Shown: positions 53,220-62,679, counted from the first letter of the stretch. The stretch is DNA of 64,000 nucleotides from Muribaculaceae bacterium Isolate-110 (HZI) (GCA_003762875.1 RIBL01000004.1:1-64000); one strand, 5' to 3'. Notes: generated by a model from the sequence alone, not told the origin. Translations and numbers: made by a program.

Positions 53220-54863
53220 ATGAAGAAACTGACCCTTTTAGCGGCCTCTCTGGTATTGCTGTCGCTCCTTGCCTCAGCGGCGACACGCAGCAAGAAGAGC
53301 GACATTGCACGCAATCTCGATATATTCAACGCGATATATAAGGAATTACAGACGTTTTATGTAGACTCAATCGACGCCGAAAAGTCAATCAACACTGCAA
53401 TCGGCGCGATGCTCAACGACATCGACCCCTACACGGAGTATATCCCCGCCAAAGAGCAGGAGCAATTTCGCACCATGACCACAGGCGAGTATGCCGGCAT
53501 CGGGTCGATGATACAGCAGACGCCCGAAGGAGTCATCATCTCGGAGCCTTATGAGGGAAGCCCCGCCCATCAGGCCGGACTGCGCCCGGGTGACCTGATA
53601 GTGATGATCGACAACGACTCGGTGAAAGGCTGGACGTCGGAGAAGGTCAGCGCGCATCTCAAAGGAGCCAACGGCTCGATGCTGCGCGTGACGGTAGACC
53701 GCCCTTATGTCGAGGACTCGATACTCTCGTTTGACATCAAGCGTGCCAAGATACAGATACCTTCGGTGCCCTACTCGGGAATGCTGCGCGACGGCGTGGG
53801 ATATATAAGTCTCAACACATTCTCGGAGAAAAGCTATCCCGAAGTGCGCGAAGCTCTCGAGCGACTCATCAAGGAGGGAGCCAAGGGCATAGTGCTCGAC
53901 CTGCGCGGCAACGGCGGCGGTCTGGTGGAGAGCGCGGTGCAGATACTCGGGCTGTTTCTGCCCAAGGGCACCACAGTGCTGAGCACCCGCGGCAAGGGTG
54001 TGCTCAACGAGAAGGTCTACAAGACCTCCGTACAGCCTGTCGACACCAAAATACCACTGACGGTACTCATCGACGGTGCGTCGGCATCCGCCGCCGAGAT
54101 TGTGACCGGAGCCGTCCAGGATCTGGACCGCGGCGTGGTGATTGGCAACCGCTCATTCGGCAAGGGACTCGTGCAGTCCACCCGTCAGCTCCCCTATGAC
54201 GGTCTGCTCAAGGTGACCATAGCAAAATATTATATCCCCTCGGGCCGACTCATACAGGCCATCGACTATTCCCACCGCAATCCCGACGGATCGGTGGCGC
54301 GCATACCCGACTCGCTGACTACGGTGTTTCACACGGCCGGCGGACGCGAGGTGCGTGACGGCGGCGGCATCACGCCCGACATAACCATCGAGCTGCCCGA
54401 CGTGAACCGTCTGACCTACAACGTGGTGAGAGACAACTGGGCGTTTGACTTCGCCAACCGCTACGCGGCGTCGCACACGTCGATACCCTCGCCCGAGGAG
54501 TTTGTGGTGACCGACACCATCTATGAGGAGTTCAAGAAGTCAATCGACCCGGCCCGCTTCAACTATGACAAGGTGTGTGAAAGCGCGGTGGAGCAGTTGC
54601 GCGAGATAGCCAAGGCCGAAGGCTATATGAACGACTCGACCTCGGCTCAGTTTGACGTGCTTGCCGGGATGCTCAAGCACGACCTCAACCGCGACCTCGA
54701 CATCAACCGCAGCAACATCTCGCCCTATCTGGCAGGTGAAATCGTGCGCCGCTATTATCATCAGAAGGGCGAAATCATCAACTCGCTGCGCGAGGACAAG
54801 ACCGTCGACTCGGCCGTCACCGTGCTGACAACTCCCCGCTACATGGAGATACTCGGGAAGTAA
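53220..54863 (+). CDS. S41 family C-terminal processing peptidase (CtpA-like)
   Basis: A 547-residue periplasmic tail-specific protease. It has a signal peptide (TLLAASLVLLSLLASAA), a PDZ domain (about 85-170; GEYAGIGSMIQQTPEGVIISEPYEGSPAHQAGLRPGDLI) and the S41 core with the catalytic Ser in DGASASAAEIVTGAV and Lys in NRSFGKGLVQST. It is a paralogue of the gene at 40020. mfd follows 39 bases later. Confidence 0.95.
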   Translation: MKKLTLLAASLVLLSLLASAATRSKKSDIARNLDIFNAIYKELQTFYVDSIDAEKSINTAIGAMLNDIDPYTEYIPAKEQEQFRTMTTGEYAGIGSMIQQTPEGVIISEPYEGSPAHQAGLRPGDLIVMIDNDSVKGWTSEKVSAHLKGANGSMLRVTVDRPYVEDSILSFDIKRAKIQIPSVPYSGMLRDGVGYISLNTFSEKSYPEVREALERLIKEGAKGIVLDLRGNGGGLVESAVQILGLFLPKGTTVLSTRGKGVLNEKVYKTSVQPVDTKIPLTVLIDGASASAAEIVTGAVQDLDRGVVIGNRSFGKGLVQSTRQLPYDGLLKVTIAKYYIPSGRLIQAIDYSHRNPDGSVARIPDSLTTVFHTAGGREVRDGGGITPDITIELPDVNRLTYNVVRDNWAFDFANRYAASHTSIPSPEEFVVTDTIYEEFKKSIDPARFNYDKVCESAVEQLREIAKAEGYMNDSTSAQFDVLAGMLKHDLNRDLDINRSNISPYLAGEIVRRYYHQKGEIINSLREDKTVDSAVTVLTTPRYMEILGK

Positions 54864-54902
54864 CGGCCTCATCCGGTCCTCAACGCAAGCGTTATCCAAT
54901 CC

Positions 54903-57900
54903 ATGACTTTACAGGAACTCAGCGACAGATTTCTCTCCTCGCCGCGCGGGCAGGCTCTACGCAAGGCTCTTGCGGGACGCACACGCATAATCTCGGTGTA
55001 TAATCTCGCAGGCTCGGCCCCGGCGATGATGCTCGGCGCGCTGCCGGCGCGCAAGGTGCCGACAGTGGTGGTGGCCGACTCGCTCGACGATGCAGGCTAT
55101 ATGTATCACGACCTCACAAGGATACTGGGCGAGGAGAAGGTGGCGATGTTTCCGTCGGGCTACAAGCGCGACATCAAGTATGGCCAGCCCGACGCGCCAT
55201 CGCAGATACTCCGCACCGAGGCCCTCAACCGCTGGCATTCGCCCAAGGCTCCGCAATATGTGGTGACCTATCCCGAAGCTATGGCCGAGAAGGTGGCCTC
55301 GCGCGAGACTATAGACGACCACACCATACGTCTGGCCACCGGGTCGGAGCATGATCTTACAGAAATAATCAGATGGCTGAGAGACAACGGATTCAACGAA
55401 GTCGACTATGTGTATGAGCCGGGGCAGTTTGCATCACGCGGCTCCATACTCGACATCTTCGGCTACAGCAGCGAGCTTCCTCTGCGCATCGACTTCTTCG
55501 GCGACGAAATCGACTCGATACGTCTCTTCAACATCGAGACACAGCTCTCGGAGCAGAAACTCGACCACACCTCCATCACCTCAGGCATAGCTGCCGAGAA
55601 TGCACAGGGCGAGTCGCTGCTCGACTATGTGGACCCGTCGACGCTCTTTGTGATGCGCGACGCAGGCTACACCGTGAGCCGCATACGCGCCATAGCCGCC
55701 GAGGAGTTCTCGCAGAGCGCGATAATAGCTGGCGAGGGCGACACCGGAGCCATGAGCCAGGTGATAGACGCCGAAGAGTTTGACAGACATCTGGCTACAT
55801 TCCGCCAGGTGAGATTCACTGCGGGCGCGCAGCCTGACGGCGAGGCCGGCGCGACAATCGACTTTGGCTGCACGCCACAGATAATCTATCACAAAAATTT
55901 TGACCTCATCGCCGACTCGTTCTCGGGATTTCTCGGCGAGGGCTACACCATATATATATTAAGCGACAGCGAGAAACAGATTGAACGTCTGAAAGCCATC
56001 TTCGCCGACCGCGGCAACGACATCACGTTTGCCCCGGTGACGCCGACCCTCCACGAAGGGTTCAGCGACAAAGGGTTGAAGATGTGTGTGTTTACCGACC
56101 ATCAGATATTTGACCGTTTCCACAAATACACACTCAAGAGCGACCGTGCCCGCTCGGGCAAACTCGCGCTCTCGCTCAAAGAGCTGAGTGCCATCGAGCC
56201 GGGCGACTACATAGTGCACGTTGACCACGGCGTGGGCCGGTTTGCCGGACTGCTGCGCACCAATGTCAACGGCCGCACACAGGAGATGATCAAGCTCGTC
56301 TATGCCAACGATGACATCATCTTCGTGTCGATACACGCCCTGCACAAGCTGGCCAAATATCGCGGCAAGGAGGGTGTGCCACCAAAAATCAACAAACTCG
56401 GCACCGGCGCGTGGAATAAGCTCAAGGAGCGCACCAAGAGCAAACTCAAGGACATAGCCCGCGACCTGATACGCCTCTATGCAGCCCGCAAGGAGGAGAA
56501 AGGCCATGCCTTCGCGCCCGACAGCTATCTGCAACAGGAGCTGGAGGCATCGTTTATCTACGAGGACACCCCCGACCAGTTGACAGCCACCAAGGCCGTA
56601 AAGGCCGACATGGAGAGCCCCAAGCCTATGGACCGCCTGATATGCGGCGACGTAGGTTTCGGCAAGACCGAGGTGGCGATACGCGCCGCCTTCAAGGCTG
56701 CGGTCGACGGCAAACAGACGGCCGTGCTGGTGCCGACGACAGTGCTCGCCTATCAGCACTTCCGCACATTCTCCGAGCGTCTCAAAGAGTTGCCCGTGAG
56801 GGTCGACTATCTCTCGCGCGCACGCACGGCCAAGCAGGTCAAACAGATAGTCAAAGAGCTTGCCGAGGGGAAGATAGACATCCTCATCGGAACCCACAAA
56901 ATCATCGGCAAGGAGGTGAAATTCAAGGACCTCGGGCTGCTCATCATCGACGAGGAGCAAAAATTCGGCGTGGCCGTCAAGGAGAAACTCAAGCAGATGA
57001 AGGTCAGTGTCGACACTCTGACCATGAGTGCGACCCCCATCCCGCGCACCCTCCAGTTCTCACTCATGGGAGCGCGTGACCTCTCGGCCATCAACACCCC
57101 TCCGCCCAACCGCTATCCCATCATCACGTCGGTCAACGCCGGGAGCGACGACATCATCAGCGAGGCTGTCAACTTTGAACTGTCGCGCAACGGCCAGGTG
57201 TTTATAGTCAACAACCGCATCGAGGGGCTTTATGACCTCGAGGCCCAGGTGAAACGCCTTGTGCCCGACGCACGCATCATTGTGGGGCACGGCCAGATGC
57301 CTCCCGAGAAACTCGAGAAGGCCATCATAGACTTTGCTAACCACGACTATGACGTGCTCATAGCCACCACCATCATAGAGAGCGGTATCGACATGCCCAA
57401 TGTCAACACCATCATAGTTAACAATGCGCAAAACTTCGGGCTCTCGGAGCTCCACCAGTTGCGCGGACGCGTGGGGCGCAGCAACCGCAAGGCTTTCTGC
57501 TATCTGCTGGTGCCGCCGGGGCTTCCGCTCACGCCGGTGGCACGCCGCCGCCTCCAGGCCATCGAGAGTTTCAGCGAACTGGGTAGCGGCATACACATAG
57601 CCATGCAGGACCTCGACATACGCGGAGCCGGTAATCTGCTGGGCGCGGAGCAGAGCGGATTTATAGCCGACCTGGGCTATGAGACCTATCAGAAGATACT
57701 CAAAGAGGCCGTGACCGAACTACGCACACAGGAGTTTGCCGAGCTCGACAAGGCCGAAACGCTCGAGAGCGCGCAGGAGGAGTATGTGGCCGACTGTGTA
57801 ATCGAGAGTGACATGGAACTGCTCCTCCCGGCCGACTATGTGCCCACCGAGAGCGAGCGCATATCGCTCTATCAGGAGCTCGACGGCATAGAGCGCGAGA

Positions 57901-58247
57901 GCGATCTGCTGGAGTTTCGCTCGCGCCTGACCGACCGCTTCGGAGCCATACCGGAGGTCACGCTCGAACTGCTCCGCATCCCTACCCTGCGCCGTCTGGC
58001 ACGCCGCCTTGGCATCGAAAAAGTGGCTCTGAAGCAGGGCAAGATGTTCACTTATTTCGTTGACGACAACAACAAGGCTTACTACCAAAGCGAGATGTTC
58101 GGACGGATGGTGAACTATCTCACCTCCAATCCGCGACGTGTGCAGATACGCGACAAGAACGGAAGGAAATCGTTTGCTTTCCTCAACATCCCCTCGGTAG
58201 AGACCGCAGTGGCGATACTGCAGAGCATAATGGATTTTAAAGCATAG
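54903..58247 (+). CDS. mfd: Transcription-repair coupling factor Mfd
   Basis: Mfd removes stalled RNA polymerase from DNA lesions and recruits UvrA. The 1114-residue protein has the UvrB-like N-terminal module, the polymerase-interacting CarD/RID domain (EPGDYIVHVDHGVGRFAGL, about 430-500), and superfamily 2 translocase motifs: Walker A CGDVGFGKTEVAIRAAF, DEEQ box IIDEEQKFGV and motif VI QLRGRVGRS. The TRCF C-terminal domain is present. The length is normal. Confidence 0.97.
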   Translation: MTLQELSDRFLSSPRGQALRKALAGRTRIISVYNLAGSAPAMMLGALPARKVPTVVVADSLDDAGYMYHDLTRILGEEKVAMFPSGYKRDIKYGQPDAPSQILRTEALNRWHSPKAPQYVVTYPEAMAEKVASRETIDDHTIRLATGSEHDLTEIIRWLRDNGFNEVDYVYEPGQFASRGSILDIFGYSSELPLRIDFFGDEIDSIRLFNIETQLSEQKLDHTSITSGIAAENAQGESLLDYVDPSTLFVMRDAGYTVSRIRAIAAEEFSQSAIIAGEGDTGAMSQVIDAEEFDRHLATFRQVRFTAGAQPDGEAGATIDFGCTPQIIYHKNFDLIADSFSGFLGEGYTIYILSDSEKQIERLKAIFADRGNDITFAPVTPTLHEGFSDKGLKMCVFTDHQIFDRFHKYTLKSDRARSGKLALSLKELSAIEPGDYIVHVDHGVGRFAGLLRTNVNGRTQEMIKLVYANDDIIFVSIHALHKLAKYRGKEGVPPKINKLGTGAWNKLKERTKSKLKDIARDLIRLYAARKEEKGHAFAPDSYLQQELEASFIYEDTPDQLTATKAVKADMESPKPMDRLICGDVGFGKTEVAIRAAFKAAVDGKQTAVLVPTTVLAYQHFRTFSERLKELPVRVDYLSRARTAKQVKQIVKELAEGKIDILIGTHKIIGKEVKFKDLGLLIIDEEQKFGVAVKEKLKQMKVSVDTLTMSATPIPRTLQFSLMGARDLSAINTPPPNRYPIITSVNAGSDDIISEAVNFELSRNGQVFIVNNRIEGLYDLEAQVKRLVPDARIIVGHGQMPPEKLEKAIIDFANHDYDVLIATTIIESGIDMPNVNTIIVNNAQNFGLSELHQLRGRVGRSNRKAFCYLLVPPGLPLTPVARRRLQAIESFSELGSGIHIAMQDLDIRGAGNLLGAEQSGFIADLGYETYQKILKEAVTELRTQEFAELDKAETLESAQEEYVADCVIESDMELLLPADYVPTESERISLYQELDGIERESDLLEFRSRLTDRFGAIPEVTLELLRIPTLRRLARRLGIEKVALKQGKMFTYFVDDNNKAYYQSEMFGRMVNYLTSNPRRVQIRDKNGRKSFAFLNIPSVETAVAILQSIMDFKA

Positions 58248-58310
58248 AGGTGTGTAATGTTTAAAGGAGAAATGTTAAAGTTTAGAAGGCCAGCCGATTC
58301 ACGACTTAGC

Positions 58311-58396
58311 GGCAAGCCTGCCAAGGATTGAATAATTACTTAACCGGCTTGCCAAGAATTACTAATTACCAATTACCAATTACTAATCGCTAATTG
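58311..58396. repeat. Inverted repeat and ATTACYA heptamer repeats before comM
   Basis: GGCAAGCC (58311-58318) pairs with GGCTTGCC (58346-58353). A tandem array of about four 7-base units (ATTACTA, ATTACCA, ATTACCA, ATTACTA) follows at 58359-58386 and decays towards the comM start. Confidence 0.7.
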
Positions 58397-58403
58397 ACAA
58401 AGG

Positions 58404-60017
58404 ATGCTGATAAAGACTTATGGAGCCGCGGTGCAAGGCATTGACGCGCTGATAGTGACTATAGAAGTCGCCGCCGAGAAAGGAGTATCGTTTGCACTCG
58501 TGGGCATGGCTGACACAGCCGTGAGGGAGAGCCACGAACGAGTGGTGTCGGCCCTGACTCAGAGCGGATATTCGTGGCCGCGACGCCGCACGGTGGTCAA
58601 TCTCTCGCCGGCCGATGTGCGCAAGGAGGGAGCGGCCTATGACCTGCCTATCGCGCTCGGTATTCTTGCTGCATCCGAACAGATAAAGTGTATACACCCG
58701 CTTGAGTCATACATGATTATGGGTGAGCTGTCGCTCGACGGGTCGGTGCTGCCCATACGCGGCGTGCTGCCTATGGCTATCAAGGCTCGCGAGATGGGAT
58801 TCAAGGGGATGATAGTGCCGCGGGCCAACGTGTCGGAAGGTGCCGTGGTCAATAATCTTGACGTATATGGCGTGGGGTCGCTGGGAGAAGTCGTGGAGTT
58901 TTTTACCGGCAAACGAGAGCTTGAGCCGACAGTGATAAACACACGCGCGGAATTTGCCTCGGCCGCCACACATTTTGACTGCGATTTCTCGGAAGTCAAG
59001 GGTCAGGAGAGCGTGAAGCGAGCCTTTGAAGTGGCGTGTGCGGGCGGTCACAATCTGCTGATGGTCGGTCCGCCGGGAGCAGGCAAGTCGATGATGGCCA
59101 AACGTCTGCCCACCATACTGCCTCCGCTCACACTGTCGGAAGCCCTCGAGACCACCAAGATACACTCTGTGGCCGGACGTCTGAAAAGCGGCGCGCGCCT
59201 CATGACCGCCCGCCCCTATCGCGCGCCCCACCACACCATCAGCCCGGTGGCTCTTGTGGGCGGCGGCTCCAATCCGATGCCGGGAGAAATCTCGCTCGCA
59301 CATAACGGCGTGCTGTTCATGGACGAGTTTCCCGAGTTTTCGCGCCAAGTGCTGGAGGTGATGCGCCAGCCGCTCGAAGACCGCCACATCACGGTGGCAA
59401 GAGCAAAATACAGCATCGACTATCCGGCCGGATTCATGCTTGTGGCGAGCATGAACCCGTGTCCGTGTGGCTATTACAACCATCCCGGCAAGGAGTGCAC
59501 CTGTTCGCCGGGAGCCGTGCAGAAGTATCTCAACCGCATATCCGGGCCGCTGCTTGACCGTATAGACCTGCAGGTGGAGATACAGCCGGTGAGTTTTGAC
59601 AGCCTCGTGTCGAAGGCTCCGGCCGAGGGGAGCGAGGCCATACGCCAACGGGTGATGAAAGCACGGCGCATACAGGCGCGGCGATTCGCACAGGAGCGAC
59701 ACATACACTGCAACGCACAGATGAACCACCGACTGCTCACACTCCACGCTTCGCCCGACCGCGAGGGGATGCAACTGCTGCGCGACACCATGACACGACT
59801 CGACATGAGCGCGCGTGCCTATGACCGCATACTGAAAGTGGCGCGCACCATCGCCGACCTCGACTATGCCTCACGCCCCGGCTTTGACGAGACCGACGAG
59901 GCCACCCTCACCACCGCAGCCGGAGCCCCGGTGCTCAGCGACCACATCTACGAGGCCCTCGCCTACCGCAACCTCGACCGCGCCTCATGGGGCAAAAGCT
60001 TCGCGCAGGAGATTTAA
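58404..60017 (+). CDS. comM: YifB/ComM family AAA+ ATPase (Mg-chelatase-like)
   Basis: A 537-residue protein with an N-terminal ChlI/Lon-like domain (GAAVQGIDALIVTIEVAAEKG, FALVGMADTAVRESHERV). The AAA+ core has Walker A GPPGAGKSMMAKRLPTILPP, Walker B LFMDEFPEF, and the zinc-like MNPCPCGYYNHPGKECTCS. In transformable bacteria ComM is a branch-migration helicase that helps integrate donor DNA. Its role here is unknown. It is followed by the RAYT region. Confidence 0.93.
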   Translation: MLIKTYGAAVQGIDALIVTIEVAAEKGVSFALVGMADTAVRESHERVVSALTQSGYSWPRRRTVVNLSPADVRKEGAAYDLPIALGILAASEQIKCIHPLESYMIMGELSLDGSVLPIRGVLPMAIKAREMGFKGMIVPRANVSEGAVVNNLDVYGVGSLGEVVEFFTGKRELEPTVINTRAEFASAATHFDCDFSEVKGQESVKRAFEVACAGGHNLLMVGPPGAGKSMMAKRLPTILPPLTLSEALETTKIHSVAGRLKSGARLMTARPYRAPHHTISPVALVGGGSNPMPGEISLAHNGVLFMDEFPEFSRQVLEVMRQPLEDRHITVARAKYSIDYPAGFMLVASMNPCPCGYYNHPGKECTCSPGAVQKYLNRISGPLLDRIDLQVEIQPVSFDSLVSKAPAEGSEAIRQRVMKARRIQARRFAQERHIHCNAQMNHRLLTLHASPDREGMQLLRDTMTRLDMSARAYDRILKVARTIADLDYASRPGFDETDEATLTTAAGAPVLSDHIYEALAYRNLDRASWGKSFAQEI

Positions 60018-60033
60018 GCCGCCTGCTTAAGAC

Positions 60034-60047
60034 GGAGCTGAAGCTCC
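60034..60047 (-). repeat. REP palindrome, inverted orientation, before the RAYT gene
   Basis: GGAGCTGAAGCTCC has the core GAGCTGAAGCTC, the reverse complement of GAGCTTCAGCTC in the 20.8 kb array. Together with the copy at 60146 it forms a head-to-head REP pair. Confidence 0.75.
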
Positions 60048-60145
60048 TGCGCTGAAACAAAGCCTGCGGGAAATGAGATGATGCTCGGAAGCCGAGGCGT
60101 TACTGCAAGAGGAGACAGAGGCTTTCTTCCTTTTTGTTTTAGCAT

Positions 60146-60159
60146 CGAGCTTCAGCTCG
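60146..60159 (+). repeat. REP palindrome, direct orientation, before the RAYT gene
   Basis: CGAGCTTCAGCTCG matches the array palindrome core and lies 55 bases before the RAYT start. Between the two copies is another small hairpin (CTCGGAAGCCGAG, about 60092-60104). Confidence 0.75.
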
Positions 60160-60213
60160 TATCCATTATTTTTCAATCCATGACTCCCTAACCTGTCTCA
60201 ACTATTCCTTACC

Positions 60214-61128
60214 ATGAGCAAGCAGCAGATACAACGCGCGGCATGGCATGACTACCGCTCGCGATGCATTTATATGATTACTATCACCAAGCGTTGGGAC
60301 CAGCCCCCTTTCAGCTCGCTTGTCGGCGATTACAGACTTCCGACAGGCTCGCCGGGATGCTCGTCAACGGCCATGACTCCTCTTGGCACGATAATACAAC
60401 AGGCCATAAGACATCTACCCTGTCATGAACCGGCTATAAAGCTGCTCCAATATTCAGTGATGCCCGACCATGCGCACATACTGCTGTTTGTCACTCGCCC
60501 AACCGCCGAGCCGATAGGGGCGGCTATAGCCCGAATGAAGGCGGAAATAAACCGGTCGTGGGGCTATGGCAGCGTCTTCAACCCCGGATTCAATGACCAG
60601 ATACTCAAATCATCGCGCTCTCTACAGACTCTTTATGACTATATTCGCGACAATCCACGACGACTGGCAGTAAGACAGGCTATGCCCGACTTCTTCAGGC
60701 GGGTCAGGAATATTACAATCAACGGGAGGAGGTGTCAGAGCTATGGCAATCAGTTTTTGCTGAGGTGTCCGTTTAAGGAGCAGGTAGTGGTGCACAGGGC
60801 CGATGATGAGGCCACAAGAAGGGTCTTGAGGGAGAGGTGGCTCTATGCGGCGGCTAACGGCGGGGTGCTCGTGTCGCCGTTTATCTCGCCGGCCGAGAAG
60901 GCTGTACGCGCCGAGGCGGAGGAGGCCGGCGGACGCGTGATACTTATCAGCAACAACCCGTTTGCCGAACGTTACAAACCTAATGTCCGCGATTTTGACC
61001 TCTGTTGCCGTGGGCGGCTGCTGATCGTGACTCCGGCAGGCGGGGAATGGGCCGGCGAGAAGGTGTCGCGCGAGGTGTGCATGGCCATGAACGCGCTGGC
61101 GGCCGACATCTATGCCGCCGGAGCGTGA
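60214..61128 (+). CDS. REP-associated tyrosine transposase (RAYT) with extra C-terminal domain
   Basis: RAYTs are domesticated relatives of IS200/IS605 Y1 transposases that cut and join REP palindromes. In this 304-residue protein the HUH motif is His86-Ala-His88 in MPDHAHILLF. The stretch NPGFNDQIL...LYDYIRDNPRRLA (123-152) matches the RAYT pattern PGFHDHxLR...YIxxNPxRA, so Tyr143 is the likely catalytic residue. The C-terminal portion (about 175-304; GGVLVSPFISPAEKAVRAEA, GGRVILISNNPF, GRLLIVTP) is not part of the Y1 fold and resembles a DprA/LOG-like Rossmann domain. That assignment is tentative. REP copies lie directly upstream. Confidence 0.82.
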   Translation: MSKQQIQRAAWHDYRSRCIYMITITKRWDQPPFSSLVGDYRLPTGSPGCSSTAMTPLGTIIQQAIRHLPCHEPAIKLLQYSVMPDHAHILLFVTRPTAEPIGAAIARMKAEINRSWGYGSVFNPGFNDQILKSSRSLQTLYDYIRDNPRRLAVRQAMPDFFRRVRNITINGRRCQSYGNQFLLRCPFKEQVVVHRADDEATRRVLRERWLYAAANGGVLVSPFISPAEKAVRAEAEEAGGRVILISNNPFAERYKPNVRDFDLCCRGRLLIVTPAGGEWAGEKVSREVCMAMNALAADIYAAGA

Positions 61129-61158
61129 TGTTCAGGATTTTTTGTTATCTTTGCAGTC

Positions 61159-62091
61159 ATGGCAAGGAATTTACTGGGCCGCTATGTGTGGCTCATCGAC
61201 ACTATAAGACGCTTCGGATCAATCAGGCGCGATAAGCTCAACGAGCTGTGGGCCCGCTCACCCTACTCGGACGGGGAACCGCTGCCCCGACGCACGTTTT
61301 ACAACTATCGTGCGGCTATCGAGGAGCTGTTTGCTATCACTATCGAGTGTGACCCGGCTACGTATGAATACAGCATCGCCTCGGGCAACGACCGCCAGGA
61401 GGGTGTGACCGACTGGCTGCTCAACTCGGCAGCCATGAGCAATGTGCTCTCGACAGTATCGGACGTGTCGGACCGCATATTTCTCGAAGATGTGCCCTCG
61501 GCCCGCACTTATCTGTCGCAGGTGGTGTCGGCTCTTAGAGAGCACCGCACGGTGTTGTTCACCTATCGGCCTTACACACGCTCTACTCCTACGCACGGGG
61601 TGGCTGTCGAGCCTTATTTTCTGAAGATTTTCCGCCAGCGGTGGTATCTGACCGGGCGCAATGCGGGCGACGGCAAGGTGAAGACCTACGCGCTCGACAG
61701 AATGGAGGATGTGACGGTGAGCGACGGGACATTTGAACCCGACCCGACGTTTGACGCCGAGAGTTATGTGCGCGACACTTTCGGCATAGTTTTTTCGCAG
61801 GGCGAGCCCAAGGAAGTAGCCCTGCGCACCGACCCGCGCCAGGCTAAGTATTTCCGCGCGCTGCCGTTGCACCACTCGCAGAGAGAGGCGGTGCATGATT
61901 CTTACTCAATATTTTATTACCGTCTGCGCCTCACGCCCGACTTTGTGCAGGAGATACTTTCGCTTGGACCGAAAGTGACTGTCATCTCGCCTCCCGAGCT
62001 GCGGGCCATGGTGAAGACGTCGCTGCGCGAAACGCTCGCGCTCTATGAGGACACGCCTCAGGGCCAGGGTATGTCGGGGACACCCGAGTAG
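61159..62091 (+). CDS. WYL domain transcription regulator
   Basis: The 310-residue protein has an N-terminal winged-helix region (LIDTIRRFGSIRRDKLNELW, RRTFYNYRAAIEELF). A WYL domain follows (about 125-195; VLFTYRPYTRSTPTHGVAVEPYFLKIFRQRWYLTGRN), then a WCX C-terminal extension. WYL regulators often sense nucleic acid or nucleotide ligands and control defence or DNA-damage genes. The -7 box TATCTTTG (61146-61153) is five bases from the ATG. The 3' end overlaps the adenosyltransferase gene by 34 bases on the opposite strand. Confidence 0.92.
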   Translation: MARNLLGRYVWLIDTIRRFGSIRRDKLNELWARSPYSDGEPLPRRTFYNYRAAIEELFAITIECDPATYEYSIASGNDRQEGVTDWLLNSAAMSNVLSTVSDVSDRIFLEDVPSARTYLSQVVSALREHRTVLFTYRPYTRSTPTHGVAVEPYFLKIFRQRWYLTGRNAGDGKVKTYALDRMEDVTVSDGTFEPDPTFDAESYVRDTFGIVFSQGEPKEVALRTDPRQAKYFRALPLHHSQREAVHDSYSIFYYRLRLTPDFVQEILSLGPKVTVISPPELRAMVKTSLRETLALYEDTPQGQGMSGTPE

Positions 62092-62645
62092 TGGTTGAGC
62101 CCGCGGGCGAGGATGAAGAGATAGTCACTGAGACGGTTGATGTAGCGCATCACCATGGGGTGGACGTATGCTCCGGTGTCGGCGAGGTCGAGGACTTCGC
62201 GCTCGGCACGGCGACATACTGTGCGGGCTACGTGGGCCACGCCGGCTGCTATGGTCCCGCCGGGGAGTATGAAAGTGCGCTGGGGCGGCACGGAGGCATC
62301 GAGGCGGTCGATGGCGTGCTCGAGGGCTTCGATGTCGGCCTCGGTGACAGTCGGCTGCTTGAGGTCGGAGGGGAGTGGATCGTCAGGCCCAAGCTGAGGC
62401 GAGGGGGTGGCGAGATAGGCTCCGAGGCTGAACATCACGGCATTGACGCGCAACAGGAGTGTGCTGTCCTCGGCTGCGGCATCTATGTCGCGGACGTGGG
62501 CCTGGAGGAGTCCGATGTGGGCGTTAAGCTCGTCGACCGAACCGTAGGCTGTGACACGGGGTGAGTTTTTGGCTACGCGCGTGCCGCCGACAAGGGCTGT
62601 GGTGCCGTTGTCACCCGTGCGGGTATAAATCATACTTTTCTTCAT
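62058..62645 (-). CDS. Cob(I)alamin adenosyltransferase, PduO type
   Basis: This enzyme makes adenosylcobalamin from ATP and cob(I)alamin. The 195-residue protein starts MKKSMIYTRTGDNGTTALVGG, the PduO ATP-binding motif. YGSVDELNAHIGLL and FILPGGTIAAGVAHVARTVCRRAER, with the family's conserved Arg pair, follow. A longer upstream frame was rejected because the -7 box TATTTTTG (minus strand, 62651-62658) lies five bases before this ATG. Confidence 0.95.
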   Translation of the reverse strand: MKKSMIYTRTGDNGTTALVGGTRVAKNSPRVTAYGSVDELNAHIGLLQAHVRDIDAAAEDSTLLLRVNAVMFSLGAYLATPSPQLGPDDPLPSDLKQPTVTEADIEALEHAIDRLDASVPPQRTFILPGGTIAAGVAHVARTVCRRAEREVLDLADTGAYVHPMVMRYINRLSDYLFILARGLNHYSGVPDIPWP

Positions 62646-62646
62646 G

Positions 62647-62679
62647 ATTGCAAAAATACACCATTTTTTCGTAAATTTG
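62647..62679 (+). promoter_or_regulatory. Promoter of ribE, overlapping the divergent adenosyltransferase promoter
   Basis: ATTG (62647-62650), 21 bases, TAAATTTG (62672-62679). The opposite-strand -7 box at 62651-62658 lies within the spacer, so the two promoters compete for polymerase. Confidence 0.65.

Noticed and set aside
58404-61128. Competence operon of comM with a DprA gene
   Set aside because: The DprA-like resemblance is limited to the C-terminal part of a RAYT protein, and REP elements separate the two genes.
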